Part shown: positions 10,760 to 20,930 of the stretch, piece by piece
Position numbering within the stretch: the stretch's first letter is position 1
Layout: every line of letters starts with the position of its first letter
DNA from: Symbiodinium natans
Taxonomy: Eukaryota; Sar; Dinophyceae; Suessiales; Symbiodiniaceae
Direction: 5' to 3'
Length of the DNA stretch: 41,290 nt
Assembly (NCBI GenBank): GCA_905221605.1
Contig: CAJNDS010001020.1
Location: forward strand, 1 to 41,290
Translations under genes and position numbers: made by a program
The notes under the pieces: generated by a model
Database searches by the model: none
The model's input: only the letters and a program-made list of their open reading frames with translations
Told to the model about the DNA's origin: nothing

Positions 10760-11480
10760 TCACTGTCGCCCCATCCCAGGTGTCCGCGTGTTTCTGGACC
10801 TGTTTGCTGGTTCCTCGGCCCCGGTTCACAACGCCATCCGCAAGCTCCTTCTAGCACGCATGGAGCCAGTGGATCTTCTGACTGGCTCTGCCCTAGACGT
10901 GTCCAACGATGTCACCTACTCCGCGCTTTGTCGGTTGTGCGCTTCCGGCTCAATTGGTGCTTGCTGTGCTGCGCCGCCATGCTCAGCCTACTCACGCACG
11001 CGCCTTGCAAAGCCGGGTCCCCCGCCGTGCGCACGCCGTCTTTTCCATTGGGTCTGCCCAACCTCTCCGAAACAGCAGCGTGAGCCCGCCATGACAACCC
11101 TTCTGCATCAACGCACACGCCACCTACTTTCTCTCGTGGCCGCGCGTGGGGGCATCATCTTTCTGGAGAACCCCTCTACTAGCTTGCTGTGGCTGGATCC
11201 TCAGGTCATGGCCTGGGTCCGGTCCGTGCGTTTGCCCCGTTCGGAGCGTCCGTTGCCTCTTGTGCCCATGGCCTGGATTACACGAAAGCTTGGCTGTTCT
11301 GGTGTAACCGGCCGTCGGTGGCAGCATCCGTGTGCCCGCACCTGCCCGCCTACCATCGTCCCTTGTCGAGGCAACGCACCGCAGATGGAGGTTTCCTCAC
11401 CCGAACAACGGCTTGTTACCCGCCCTCCCTCGCCAGTTCCATTGCATCCCTCTGCGTCCTCGTGTCAATTGAGGACCGCG
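10760..11480 (+). pseudogene. DNA-methyltransferase-like domain of the retroelement
   Basis: VFLDLFAGSSAPV matches the SAM-binding motif I of DNA methyltransferases. DLLTGSALDVSNDV and then GACCAAPPCSAYSRTRL follow; the latter contains an APPC-type catalytic-loop motif like the PC motif of cytosine-C5 enzymes. IIFLENPSTSLLWLDP resembles an ENP-type motif. After about 11215 the sense moves to another frame, with ASVASCAHGLDYTKAWLFW and TADGGFLTRTTACYP. DIRS elements are known to carry a methyltransferase-like domain of unclear role. A linker with repeated CGTGAGCAACCGGC-type wording (10595-10700) precedes it. The single frameshift and the surrounding decay make activity unlikely. Confidence 0.6.
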
Positions 11481-11589
11481 ATTATACACTGTCTACATGG
11501 GTTGACTTGTTGCCCGCTCGCCTGCCCTGACCAGCATATCCCTTCCCGGTGGAGGATGGCGCTGGCGCGGGCAGCACCGCCTGTCACGT

Positions 11590-12091
11590 TCGACCGCAAA
11601 GTGACGACCACTTCAAGGCCCTGCGCCGTGCCTGGTCTGCCCGCCTGGCCCACACTGGCCTAGTTCCCAAAATAGTCACCGCGTTGTCTTCCGGAGCTAA
11701 AACTGCGCCTCTGTCCGAAGACGAACTTGCCCGTTCTTCCTCGACTTGCGCGAGTTTCTGCAAGTCCGCCAGGACGATACTTGGGGCCACGCTGATGTCG
11801 ATGGACGACGGCCAGCCCTTCCGTCTGTCTCTCTGGTATACACTCTCCCTCATCTTCAAGGATGCTGATGCCGACTTGTTTTCTTATTTGCATGTGGGCG
11901 TGCCCCTGGGTTTCTCCGCTCCTATTCCTCCGTGCTCGCTTCTGCAGGCCTCGCACACTTCTTCCCCTATAGGAACCGAGCTCCGCCGTTGTGAGTCTGC
12001 CTGAAAGTCCGCACTGAACAATGCTGCAATTGTCGATGAATTGCTCCAGGAAGAACTGCGTGTAGGCTGGATTCTAGGTTCCTGGGAATAA
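11590..12091 (+). pseudogene. Pre-RT region and truncated start of reverse transcriptase
   Basis: LRRAWSARLAHTGLVPKIV, then after a frame change FFLDLREFLQVRQDDTW, then after another change FSYLHVGVPLGFSAPIPP read as the region that precedes the RT in DIRS-type polyproteins. An in-frame TGA at 12002-12004 is followed by KSALNNAAIVDELLQEEL and VGWILG, which resembles the first RT helix (lysine-serine-alanine, then a Leu/Glu-rich helix, then a Gly turn). A stop at 12089-12091 follows. None of the RT palm motifs (such as a DD box), RNase H or anything beyond is present. The element is therefore cut off at the RT N-terminus, by deletion or 3' truncation. Confidence 0.45.
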
Positions 12092-13475
12092 TGCTGAGCT
12101 ATACACAGCAGGTGGAAGATGAACAGGTGGAACCGTTGCGGGCAAACTTGTACACGTACAGCCACGTTCACTACTTGCACACTGCGAATGAACGAATGTT
12201 CAGTTGCACACGTGAAAAGGAGAACCACGCACCTCTTTCTTTAACACACTGGCAGAAGAATTCCTGCAGTGTTTTAGCAAAGTGCGTTGGGCAGAAGCAT
12301 CCAGCAAGAAAGGTGAACAGAATGCTGGTTCAAGGCACCAAGTATTTCAGATGGTGTGCTTGACTTAAGGAAGAACAAGGCCAGATTCTTCAAGCAAATG
12401 CCAGCCAATCGAAGAGATCAGCTTCAAGGGGGTACCAATCTGTAGCCTTTCCTGCAGGAGAAAGAAGAAGCGCAGCAGGCAACACATGCCCGTGGCAAGT
12501 AAGAGACCTTTCCAGACCGCATCTGCTGGCAGCAGGTAGGCTAGAAGGTGCAGTAAAGGCACAGTTTTCCAAGTAAGTGAAGCTCTGCTTAATTCTAAAT
12601 TCCACCTCCGAATTTTTTTTTGTTTTTTGTATTTTATTATTCGAAAAACCGAAGAGAAGAGAGAAGAGAAGTTATTCGTTATTCGAAAAATCAAGAGAGA
12701 AGAGAGAAGGGATTTTAGTTTAAATTCCACCTTCCTAAAATCTTGTTTTTTTTTTGTTTTTTATTGTTCGAGTGGAGACTTTTGCAGGTCATCAACACAT
12801 TAAAGAGAGCAAAAGCGCTAACACTACGACCTCACGGTGCTTTGTCAGGCTGCGCAGCTTTCTCAGCTTGCCGAAAGGGATCCTCCCCTTCAGTAAAGGG
12901 TCTTCAAGGGGCGCTTCAAGGGGGACTTTTAAGGGGGCTTCAAGGGTCCCCCTTGAAGGGTCCCCCTTGAAGGGGCCCGAAGATCTTTGTCGAAGGGGAC
13001 TTCAAGGGACAAGCGAGGATTCGGGGGCTTCTTCTTCAGATCTCTTAAATCTGTTGTTTTTCAACGGTACTTTCACATTTAAAAAGAACATTCCATTTTG
13101 CTTCTTCCTGTTCGAAGAAAGAAGCCCTCTCTGCCTGTTCTTTGTTGCCTGGAACAGAGAAGTCGAGAATTATCTTTCAAGTCTTACTTCCGCAGAAGCA
13201 AGAAAAAAAAATTGTTTCAAAATCCAAGAGACGGCTGGAATGCACGGAAAAGGTTGGAAAGCCAGAGTAGCCTGGCGCTGACAACTTTGTGGCGGATAGT
13301 AAAACGTGCGGAAATTCATTTGCCATGGCCACGGTGGCGGAAGCACAGCACTTCTGCAGGCAAGATTTTAAGGTGGCGATGCGCCTTGCTTGCATCTGAA
13401 ACCAGGGCGACCAAGCGCTTGCGGGCATCGGAAATTGGAAGGCAGCGGCAAATGTCCAGTCGGATTGGCGGATTG
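12092..13475. other. Non-coding, AT-rich and repeat-bearing stretch
   Basis: No domain is seen. A ~50 bp block (AAATTCCACCT, then a T-run with GTTTTTT, then TTATTNTTCG) occurs at 12594-12645 and again at 12721-12770, with GAAGAGAGAAG purine tracts between. A CTTCAAGGG cluster follows at 12900. The open frames through here are made of repeat sequence. Confidence 0.4.
12895..13010. repeat. CTTCAAGGG cluster forming a hairpin
   Basis: CTTCAAGGG-like words occur about five times, mixed with their inverse CCCTTGAAG twice. Near 12943-12963, CTTCAAGGG, a 3-nt TCC and CCCTTGAAG form a perfect 9-bp hairpin. Confidence 0.7.
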
Positions 13476-15562
13476 CCGGGGAGGCCACGCACAAGCGGAC
13501 GTGACTTTTGCACACAAAAGCGGACCCAGAATCTGGCCTCGGAACAATTTCCTGCGCAAAGACCCGGAGCACATATGGAAAACCTACTCGGACCTACTCC
13601 TGCGGAAAAATACAGCTGGGTTAGCCCCAGCGGTCACTTCTGATTCTCCCTGTGCCATCAGCATCCACCTCCACAACCTCACCTGGCAGCGCTGCAAAGC
13701 CGCACGACACACTGCGCCGCTTGCATCTTGCCTATCTGGACGAGCGCCGACCGCATCATGTGACAAATTCCAAAGCTTGAAGTAACGCTGAGGAAATCCA
13801 TGGTGCCATGGAAGCTCATGGAAACCCTCGCTGAAGCTTCTGACATCTTTTTCCAAAGCCGCAAAGCATGAGAAAACCAATCGAAACCCCGCGGAGATTT
13901 TGCAGGAACCCTCACAAAGCTCCACTGGAAGCTTTAAAGACCTGCGCACGACCTATATAAGAAAACCCACAGAAACCCCGCGGAAACCCTCACACAGCCC
14001 TAAGAAACCCACGGAAACCCCTTCAAAGCTGTCAAAAACCATGGAAAACCCACGGTAACCTTCACAAGACATTAGAAAAACCTTCCGAGAGCTTCAAAAA
14101 CCTACGCAAAATCTAACAAAACCCACTGAAACCCCGCAAACCTTAGAAAACCCCAGGGAAACCATCTGAAAGCTTTTAAAAAACCAAGGCAAAACTTGAC
14201 AAAACCCACGGACATCCGCGGAAACCCTCACAAAACTTTAGAGAAATTCAAGGAAAACCTCCGGAAAGTTCAAAAACTGCACGAAATCCCACGGAAACCC
14301 TCACGAAACCCTTGAGGAACCTACCAAAACCATCCAATAGGTTTTAACACATGCACGAAATCTAAGGAAACCCACGGAAACCCCCAGAAACCCCGCGGAA
14401 ACCCTCGCGAAACTGTAGGGAAACCCAGGGAAACCCTCCAGAAGCTTAACAAACATGAACGGAAACCCTGCGGAAACCCCTTTATCAGGACTGGATTCAC
14501 CCTTTGGCAATTTACAAAGTTATTAAAGGACAGGTGCAGGAAACCCGCCACCCAATCACCGCACGCCAATGTCAGTATTATACTACCGGTCGTCCCCTAA
14601 AGGGTGAAGGACGCAAGAGGTGTTCTTCTGCTTCTGGCGAGGACCTCTGTCAACCGGAGCGCCGACTGGGGCATGCCTGCCATACGAATCAATGGTCGCT
14701 GACCGTCTAAGAAGCACTTCGCGCCTTCAGGCAGAACGTCAAGGTACACATTGGTCTTTCACCAATCGGGTTCAGAAAAAGGAATACAGTCTACGTCTGC
14801 CTGGCTTCACCGTCCACGTCACAACTTGCTATAGAACAAGACTGACTTCCTGCCTCAGGGTTCATGTCACTCAACCCAAGGACCTGACTGAAGGCATGAC
14901 TGGTTTCTTGCACCCAAAGCTTTGACCCCGCGCATGGCTGTTGCTACAACCATACACTGCAGCTAGGCCACCAAGCAGCGCACGGATGAGCTTGGACACC
15001 TCCGGCCGCGCACCGGCCGGCCGCGCCTGCGCCCCGCAACGAATGTGAAGCCTCTCGCATCGCCAAAAATCGGCCTTGAAGACCTCGGCAACCTCCTCCA
15101 CTGAGTACTTCGCTGAGCGAGTTGCGAAGGGCTTGCGACACCTTGGAAGCACAAACATGGACCCTACGGACTATGTCTGGGCACTTTTTTCGGCCAACAA
15201 ATCAGGCTCCGACGTGGCAGACATGGCGCAAGTACGCTAGCTGTGGCCTAGGAGCTGCTTGAGGCAAGAGCGCTCAGCGAGCAGCGGCTCAGATGCAATC
15301 TGTTGAAGACACATGGCCCGTAGGCGCAAAAATTAGCAAAAGTCTCTGAGAGTCTTGCAGATCTCAAGGCATCTTGAAAAAACAATCCGGCACAAAATCC
15401 AGCAAAACAGGTCTACGTGCAAACAAAAGCAAAAGTACATTGCAAAAATAGCAAACAAACGCAAAACAACGCAAATCTCCGAAATCTCCTGTAAACAAGG
15501 AACAACATTTAGGGCTGCTAAACACAAGCTAAAAGACAACCGCATGAAAGTGGCCTCCACAG
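13476..15562 (+). repeat. Large direct duplication, copy A
   Basis: This 2.09 kb block recurs at 16999-19090 in the same orientation. Differences are a handful of 1-3 nt indels and substitutions, denser toward the 3' end (for example near 14660, 14868, 15129 and 15420). It starts at CCGGGGAGGCCACGC and ends at GTGGCCTCCACAG. It carries the GGAAACCC minisatellite and a GC-rich patch at 14990-15130. That patch has a minus-strand open frame (14871-15158, KYSVEEVAEVFKADFWRCE), which may be an exon relic but is not identifiable. Confidence 0.9.
13800..14490. repeat. GGAAACCC minisatellite, copy 1
   Basis: About 690 bp are built from variants of CCACGGAAACCC, CCGCGGAAACCCTC and ACAAAACC with irregular spacing. 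Gly/Phe/Val-rich minus-strand frames here (such as VSAGFLGVSVGFLRF) are by-products of the repeat. Confidence 0.8.
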
Positions 15563-16998
15563 TTGCAGCTCCCTTTCTGCTGCAGCATTACAAAAGCAAG
15601 CAGCTGCTTCGGACAAGCCCCTGATCCCCAAGCTTATGTTCTGCACGCTGCTCCCCAAGGTTCCTGGAACAAGGGCAGGCGCAGGCACGCTGACGAGACC
15701 CAGCTGCGTGAGCCCAGGGCTCAAACTTGCGACCCCAAAAATGGGGCCGTCTCGCGGCCCCAAAAATGGGGCCACGAAATGCACCCAGCTTCCCTTATTA
15801 TAATGTGTAAATACATGAAAAGGCTGGAACTGCGACCCCAAAATTGGGGCCGCCTGGCGGCCCCAATTTTGGTGTCGCTAAATCTGCATTTTTCGAGCCC
15901 CTGCGCTCCCCAGATTGCGACGCTACAGCAACTCTGACCCACAGGCAAGCTCCTAGCGTGGAGAATTTTTTTTTAAAGAACAACGACCCTCCACAGGCAG
16001 CTTTCTTGCGGAAGTGATCAACATAATAGAAACGGGCACAGTTGCAGCTCCCTTTCTGCTGCAGCATTACAAAAGCAAGCAGCTGCTTCGGACAAGCCCC
16101 TGATCCCCAAGCTTATGTTCTGCACGCTGCTCCCCAAGGTTCCTGGAACAAGGGCAGGCGCAGGCACGCTGACGAGACCCAGCTGCGTGAGCCCAGGGCT
16201 CAAACTTGCGACCCCAAAAATGGGGCCGTCTCGCGGCCCCAAAAAAGGGGCCACGAAATGCACCCAGCTTCCCTTATTATAATGTGTAAATACATGAAAA
16301 GGCTGGAACTGCGACCCCAAAATTGGGGCCGCCTGGCGGCCCCAATTTTGGTGTCGCTAAATCTGCATTTTTCGAGCCCCTGCGCTCCCCAGATTGCGAC
16401 GCTACAGCAACTCTGACCCACAGGCAAGCTCCTAGCGTGGAGAATTTTTTTTTTAAAGAACAACGACCCTCCACAGGCAGCTTTCTTGCGGAAGTGATCA
16501 ACATAATAGAAACGGGCACAGTTGCAGCTCCCTTTCTGCTGCAGCATTACAAAAGCAAGCAGCTGCTTCGGACAAGCCCCTGATCCCCAAGCTTATGTTC
16601 TGCACGCTGCTCCCCAAGGTTCCTGGAACAAGGGCAGGCGCAGGCACGCTGACGAGACCCAGCTGCGTGAGCCCAGGGCTCAAACTTGCGACCCCAAAAA
16701 TGGGGCCGTCTCGCGGCCCCAAAAATGGGGCCACGAAATGCACCCAGCTTCCCTTATTATAATGTGTAAATACATGAAAAGGCTGGAACTGCGACCCCAA
16801 AATTGGGGCCGCCTGGCGGCCCCAATTTTGGTGTCGCTAAATCTGCATTTTTCGAGCCCCTGCGCTCCCCAGATTGCGACGCTACAGCAACTCTGACCCA
16901 CAGGCAAGCTCCTAGCGTGGAGAATTTTTTTTTTAAAGAACAACGACCCTCCACAGGCAGCTTTCTTGCGGAAGTGATCAACATAATAGAAACGGGCA
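15563..16998 (+). repeat. Three tandem ~480 bp units
   Basis: Units start at 15563, 16042 and 16522 with TTGCAGCTCCCTTTCTGC and each ends in GAAACGGGCAC(AG). They are almost identical: unit 1 has one T fewer in the T-run near 15970, and unit 2 has AAAAAAGGGG where the others have AAAAATGGGG. The array fills the junction between the two copies of the 2.09 kb duplication. The identical 124-codon frames in each unit follow from the repeat and show no domain. Confidence 0.93.
15832..15878. repeat. 47-bp near-perfect palindrome in each ~480 bp unit
   Basis: Two 23-nt arms around a single T match at 22 of 23 positions. The core words are CCCCAAAATTGGGGCC on the left and GGCCCCAATTTTGG on the right. 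Identical copies lie at 16311-16357 and 16791-16837. Just upstream each unit also carries two direct CCCCAAAAATGGGGCC words (changed in unit 2). Hairpin or cruciform potential is clear; any function is unknown. Confidence 0.9.
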
Positions 16999-19090
16999 CC
17001 GGGGAGGCCACGCACAAGCGGACGTGACTTTTGCACACAAAAGCGGACCCAGAATCTGGCCTCGGAACAATTTCCTGCGCAAAGACCCGGAGCACATATG
17101 GAAAACCTACTCGGACCTACTCCTGCGGAAAAATACAGCTGGGTTAGCCCCAGCGGTCACTTCTGATTCTCCCTGTGCCATCAGCATCCACCTCCACAAC
17201 CTCACCTGGCAGCGCTGCAAAGCCGCACGACACACTGCGCCGCTTGCATCTTGCCTATCTGGACGAGCGCCGACCGCATCATGTGACAAATTCCAAAGCT
17301 TGAAGTAACGCTGAGGAAATCCATGGTGCCATGGAAGCTCATGGAAACCCTCGCTGAAGCTTCTGACATCTTTTTCCAAAGCCGCAAAGCATGAGAAAAC
17401 CAATCGAAACCCCGCGGAGATTTTGCAGGAACCCTCACAAAGCTCCACTGGAAGCTTTAAAGACCTGCGCACGACCTATATAAGAAAACCCACAGAAACC
17501 CCGCGGAAACCCTCACACAGCCCTAAGAAACCCACGGAAACCCCTTCAAAGCTGTCAAAAACCATGGAAAACCCACGGTAACCTTCACAAGACATTAGAA
17601 AAACCTTCCGAGAGCTTCAAAAACCTACGCAAAATCTAACAAAACCCACTGAAACCCCGCAAACCTTAGAAAACCCCAGGGAAACCATCTGAAAGCTTTT
17701 AAAAAACCAAGGCAAAACTTGACAAAACCCACGGACATCCGCGGAAACCCTCACAAAACTTTAGAGAAATTCAAGGAAAACCTCCGGAAAGTTCAAAAAC
17801 TGCACGAAATCCCACGGAAACCCTCACGAAACCCTTGAGGAACCTACCAAAACCATCCAATAGGTTTTAACACATGCACGAAATCTAAGGAAACCCACGG
17901 AAACCCCCAGAAACCCCGCGGAAACCCTCGCGAAACTGTAGGGAAACCCAGGGAAACCCTCCAGAAGCTTAACAAACATGAACGGAAACCCTGCGGAAAC
18001 CCCTTTATCAGGACTGGATTCACCCTTTGGCAATTTACAAAGTTATTAAAGGACAGGTGCAGGAAACCCGCCACCCAATCACCGCACGCCAATGTCAGTA
18101 TTATACTACCGGTCGTCCCCTAAAGGGTGAAGGACGCAAGAGATGTTCTTCTGCTTCTGGCGAGGACCTCTGTCAACCGGAGCGCCGAAGCTGGGGCATG
18201 CCTGCCATACGAATCAATGGTCGCTGACCGTCTAAGAAGCACTTCGCGCCTTCAGGCAGAACGTCAAGGTACACATTGGTCTTTCACCAATCGGGTTCAG
18301 AAAAAGGAATACAGTCTACGTCTGCCTGGCTTCACCGTCCACGTCACAACTTGCTATAGAACAAGACTGACTTCCTGCCTCAGGGTTCATGTCAGACTCA
18401 ACCCAAGGACCTGACTGAAGGCATGACTGGTTTCTTGCACCCAAAGCTTTGACCCCGCGCATGGCTGTTGCTACAACCATACACTGCAGCTAGGCCACCA
18501 AGCAGCGCACGGATGAGCTTGGACACCTCCGGCCGCGCACCGGCCGGCCGCGCCTGCGCCCCGCAACGAATGTGAAGCCTCTCGCATCGCCAAAAATCGG
18601 CCTTGAAGACCTCGGCAACCTCCTCCACTGAGTACTTCGCTGAGCGAGTTGCGAAGGCTTGCGACACCTTGGAAGCACAAACATGGACCCTACGGACTAT
18701 GTCTGGGCACTTTTTTCGGCCAACAAATCAGGCTCCGACGTGGCAGACATGGCGCAAGTACGCTAGCTGTGGCCTAGAAGCTGCTTGAGGCAAGAGAGCG
18801 CTCAGCGAGCAGCGGCTCAGATGCAATCTGTTGAAGACACATGGCCCGTAGGCGCAAAAATTAGCAAAAGTCTCTAAGAGTCTTGCAGATCTCAACGCAT
18901 CTTGAAAAATCAATCCGGCACAAAATCCAGCAAAACAGGTCTACGTGCAAATAACAGCAAAAGTACATTGCAAAAATAGCAAACAAACGCAAAACAACGC
19001 AAATCTCCGAAATCTCCTGTAAACAAGAAACAACATTTAGGGCTGCTAAACACAAGCGAAAAGACAACCGCATGAAAGTGGCCTCCACAG
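16999..19090 (+). repeat. Large direct duplication, copy A'
   Basis: This is the second copy of the 13476-15562 block. Its left junction joins the last ~480 bp unit (GGGCAC|CGGGGAGG). At its right end the sequence after CCTCCACAG turns into unique DNA (TGGTTGGGCAAGTG) instead of the tandem units. It holds a second GGAAACCC minisatellite at about 17323-18013. Confidence 0.9.
17323..18013. repeat. GGAAACCC minisatellite, copy 2
   Basis: It is the near-identical counterpart of 13800-14490, carried by the second copy of the large duplication. Confidence 0.8.
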
Positions 19091-19199
19091 TGGTTGGGCA
19101 AGTGTGTGGCTTCGAGAACACCAGAAATGGAGCTGTCAACCACAAGACGTGGACGGCCCTTGGAAAGCACCACCCCCAACTTGCCAACTAATATCGCTT

Positions 19200-19460
19200 G
19201 CTGCAAGCTTGACAGGTGGATTTGTGCATCCAGTCCTCGAAATTTAGTTTTAACTTTTGCCACCTTCCTCTCGACCTTCCTCTGTCTTTCCTGCCGTACA
19301 AGATTTACTGCTGCTCCTTGCATCATTCTCAAAGTGGTCTTCCGTCTTGGAGTGATGCAAAGGCTTCCGCATCTTGATTTTGATCTGTAGGTTCTAAACC
19401 AGCAGTAGAGTCTGATTAGAAGTGCTCTCTCTCCGTTCTCACACTCTGCTGGTGCCTTGG
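19200..19460 (+). repeat. Dispersed repeat, copy 2 (possible solo terminal relic)
   Basis: GACAGGTGGATTTGTGCAT at 19213 and the next ~35 bp match the leader of the decayed retroelement at 4414. A second block (TAGAGTCTGATT near 19407, CCGTTCTCAC near 19432) also lines up with it. No gag, RT or recombinase follows, so this may be a solo terminal repeat or 5'-only fragment. The intermediate ~120 bp do not align by eye. Confidence 0.45.
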
Positions 19461-20144
19461 ACCAGCATTCTGTTTACCTTTCTTGCCCGGGTGCTTCTGC
19501 CACAGGCTGCTTTGCTAAAGCACCGCCAGGGATTTTTCTGCCGGCGTGTAAAAGAAAGGGATGGTGCAACTGAACATTCGTAACGGACTAGTGCAGGTAG
19601 TGAACCCAGTAGAAACTGCCTTAAGCAGACTTTTTGCGTAACGTGTGCATGACATCACGGAACAGCTTGCTTGGCAGAACCTTGTCTGGAAGTGTTGCAA
19701 AATGGAATTACTTTGCAGTCAAGAGGGGCCAGACCATATGCGTTTTGCATTTTCGCCTCGAAAGAGTCCCCTCAGGAGGCCTCCAAGTCAGTTGCATGCT
19801 GTCTGCTCTGAGCTGTGTCACTGCTGTGATTTTTCCAACACCGTCTGCTCAAAACCAGAGATGCGAGACGCGTGTGCCGATTCTGCTTTTGTGCTGTCAT
19901 GTTTAACACAAGCCGTCAAGTTTTTATTTTCATATCATAGAACAGCCTCTTATTATCTCTTACTCATTCCATTCGTGTAATTCATTCATGATCTTATCAT
20001 ATAGAAATTGATATATCCATGAATCATGAATTTTCTCTTCATATCAATATCATTAATGAAATATACAACAAAGAGACGACACGAATGCACGTGGATATCA
20101 CCTTTAATCCGACTGCCAGCGCGTCTCTTGTGTCGAAGCTTGTA
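19461..20144. other. No gene recognised
   Basis: Short open frames only. From about 19900 the sequence becomes AT-rich (TTTTTATTTTCATATCATAG and similar). No domain or RNA gene was seen. Confidence 0.35.
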
Positions 20145-20930
20145 CAGGCCGCTGGCGCACAAGTCTCGGCATCTGGATATTTTGTCTTGCAAACGCTTGC
20201 ACATGTTGTTCTCCGTGCTGGTTTCGGCAGCGGCCAACACGTCTCTCTCGTCATTGCAACTTGTGTCCAAAGCTTGCATGGCTTCTGGCCCACAAATCTT
20301 GGCTTGTGGGTTTCTTGTCCCGCGAGCAAATTCTCAATGTCATGTCGATGCCGAGAGAGCATGTTTGTTTCCGTGCTAGATTCGGGGCAGGCGCGGCAAT
20401 TCTACATTTTACTCGTGAGCAGGCAAATGTTTCGTGCTGGCGCCCAAGTTTCGGCATGTGGATATCTTGTCTTGCAAGTCCGACCTGCGGAAGAAGCTTG
20501 TTTCTCCCTGCTAGGATCGGGCGGCGCTGTAAATTTCCTGTGCGACAGACCCCAATGTCTTTTATATTTCTCCATCCTGTATGTGTTTCTTGCGCACAGA
20601 TCTCAACACGTGCGTTTGTTTTGCAGTCAAACTCTCCATGTCATCTCGCTCGCGGAAAGAATATTGTGTTTCTCCATGCTCGGTTCTGGGCAAGCACGGT
20701 GGATTTTTCATTTTCGCGTGCGACAGCCAACGTGCCTCTTGTATCCCAAACTTTTATGGCTTCTGGCATGTGGGTGATTTCCGACAAATTGTGTTTGGGG
20801 TCTTCGCTGGTAAATTTTCAGGATTCTTTGGGGCTGTTGTACATGGGGCGAACAGCTGTCTCTTGGCAATTCGAAATAGTTTCTGGGCTACTGTGCATTG
20901 GGCAAGCTGTTTTCAATTTGGACAGGCTAC
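20145..20930. repeat. Degenerate satellite, about five ~150 bp units
   Basis: Units start near 20150, 20287, 20436, 20591 and 20767. The shared order is a GCNCACAAGTCTCGGCATGTGG-like block, TCTTGTCTTGCAA, a GCATGTTTNTCTCCNTGCTAG-like block, GATCGGGC, then ATTTTNCNCGTGNNACAG. TATGGCTTCTGG or GCATGGCTTCTGG closes two of the units. Open frames crossing it (up to 252 codons) repeat the same words and are not taken as genes. Confidence 0.65.

Larger units (their letters stand above)
4410..12091 (+). mobile_element. Decayed DIRS-like tyrosine-recombinase retroelement
   Basis: Five protein regions read in + orientation over about 7.7 kb: a gag-like Cys-rich protein, a tyrosine recombinase, a gag-like CCCH zinc-finger region, a methyltransferase-like domain and the very start of a reverse transcriptase. 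Methyltransferase, RT and tyrosine recombinase together are the known signature of DIRS-type retroelements, which move through a circular intermediate. Each region is broken by frame changes or stops, and most of the RT and all of RNase H are absent, so the copy is dead. The YR lies upstream of methyltransferase and RT, unlike the usual gag-RT-YR order. The limits are inferred: the left one from a repeat shared with 19.2 kb, the right one from the loss of RT similarity. Confidence 0.6.

Noticed and set aside
14301-14569. Phe/Gly/Val-rich minus-strand frames (repeated at 17824-18092)
   Set aside because: They fall wholly in the GGAAACCC minisatellite and show its period.
15563-16998. Regularly spaced units as a CRISPR array or as three tandem genes
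   Set aside because: The unit is ~480 bp with no short-repeat/spacer structure, and the genome is eukaryotic. The repeated 124-codon frames lack any domain and merely copy the satellite.
20019-20777. 252-codon open frame as a gene
   Set aside because: It crosses several units of a degenerate satellite and its peptide repeats the same words. No domain.
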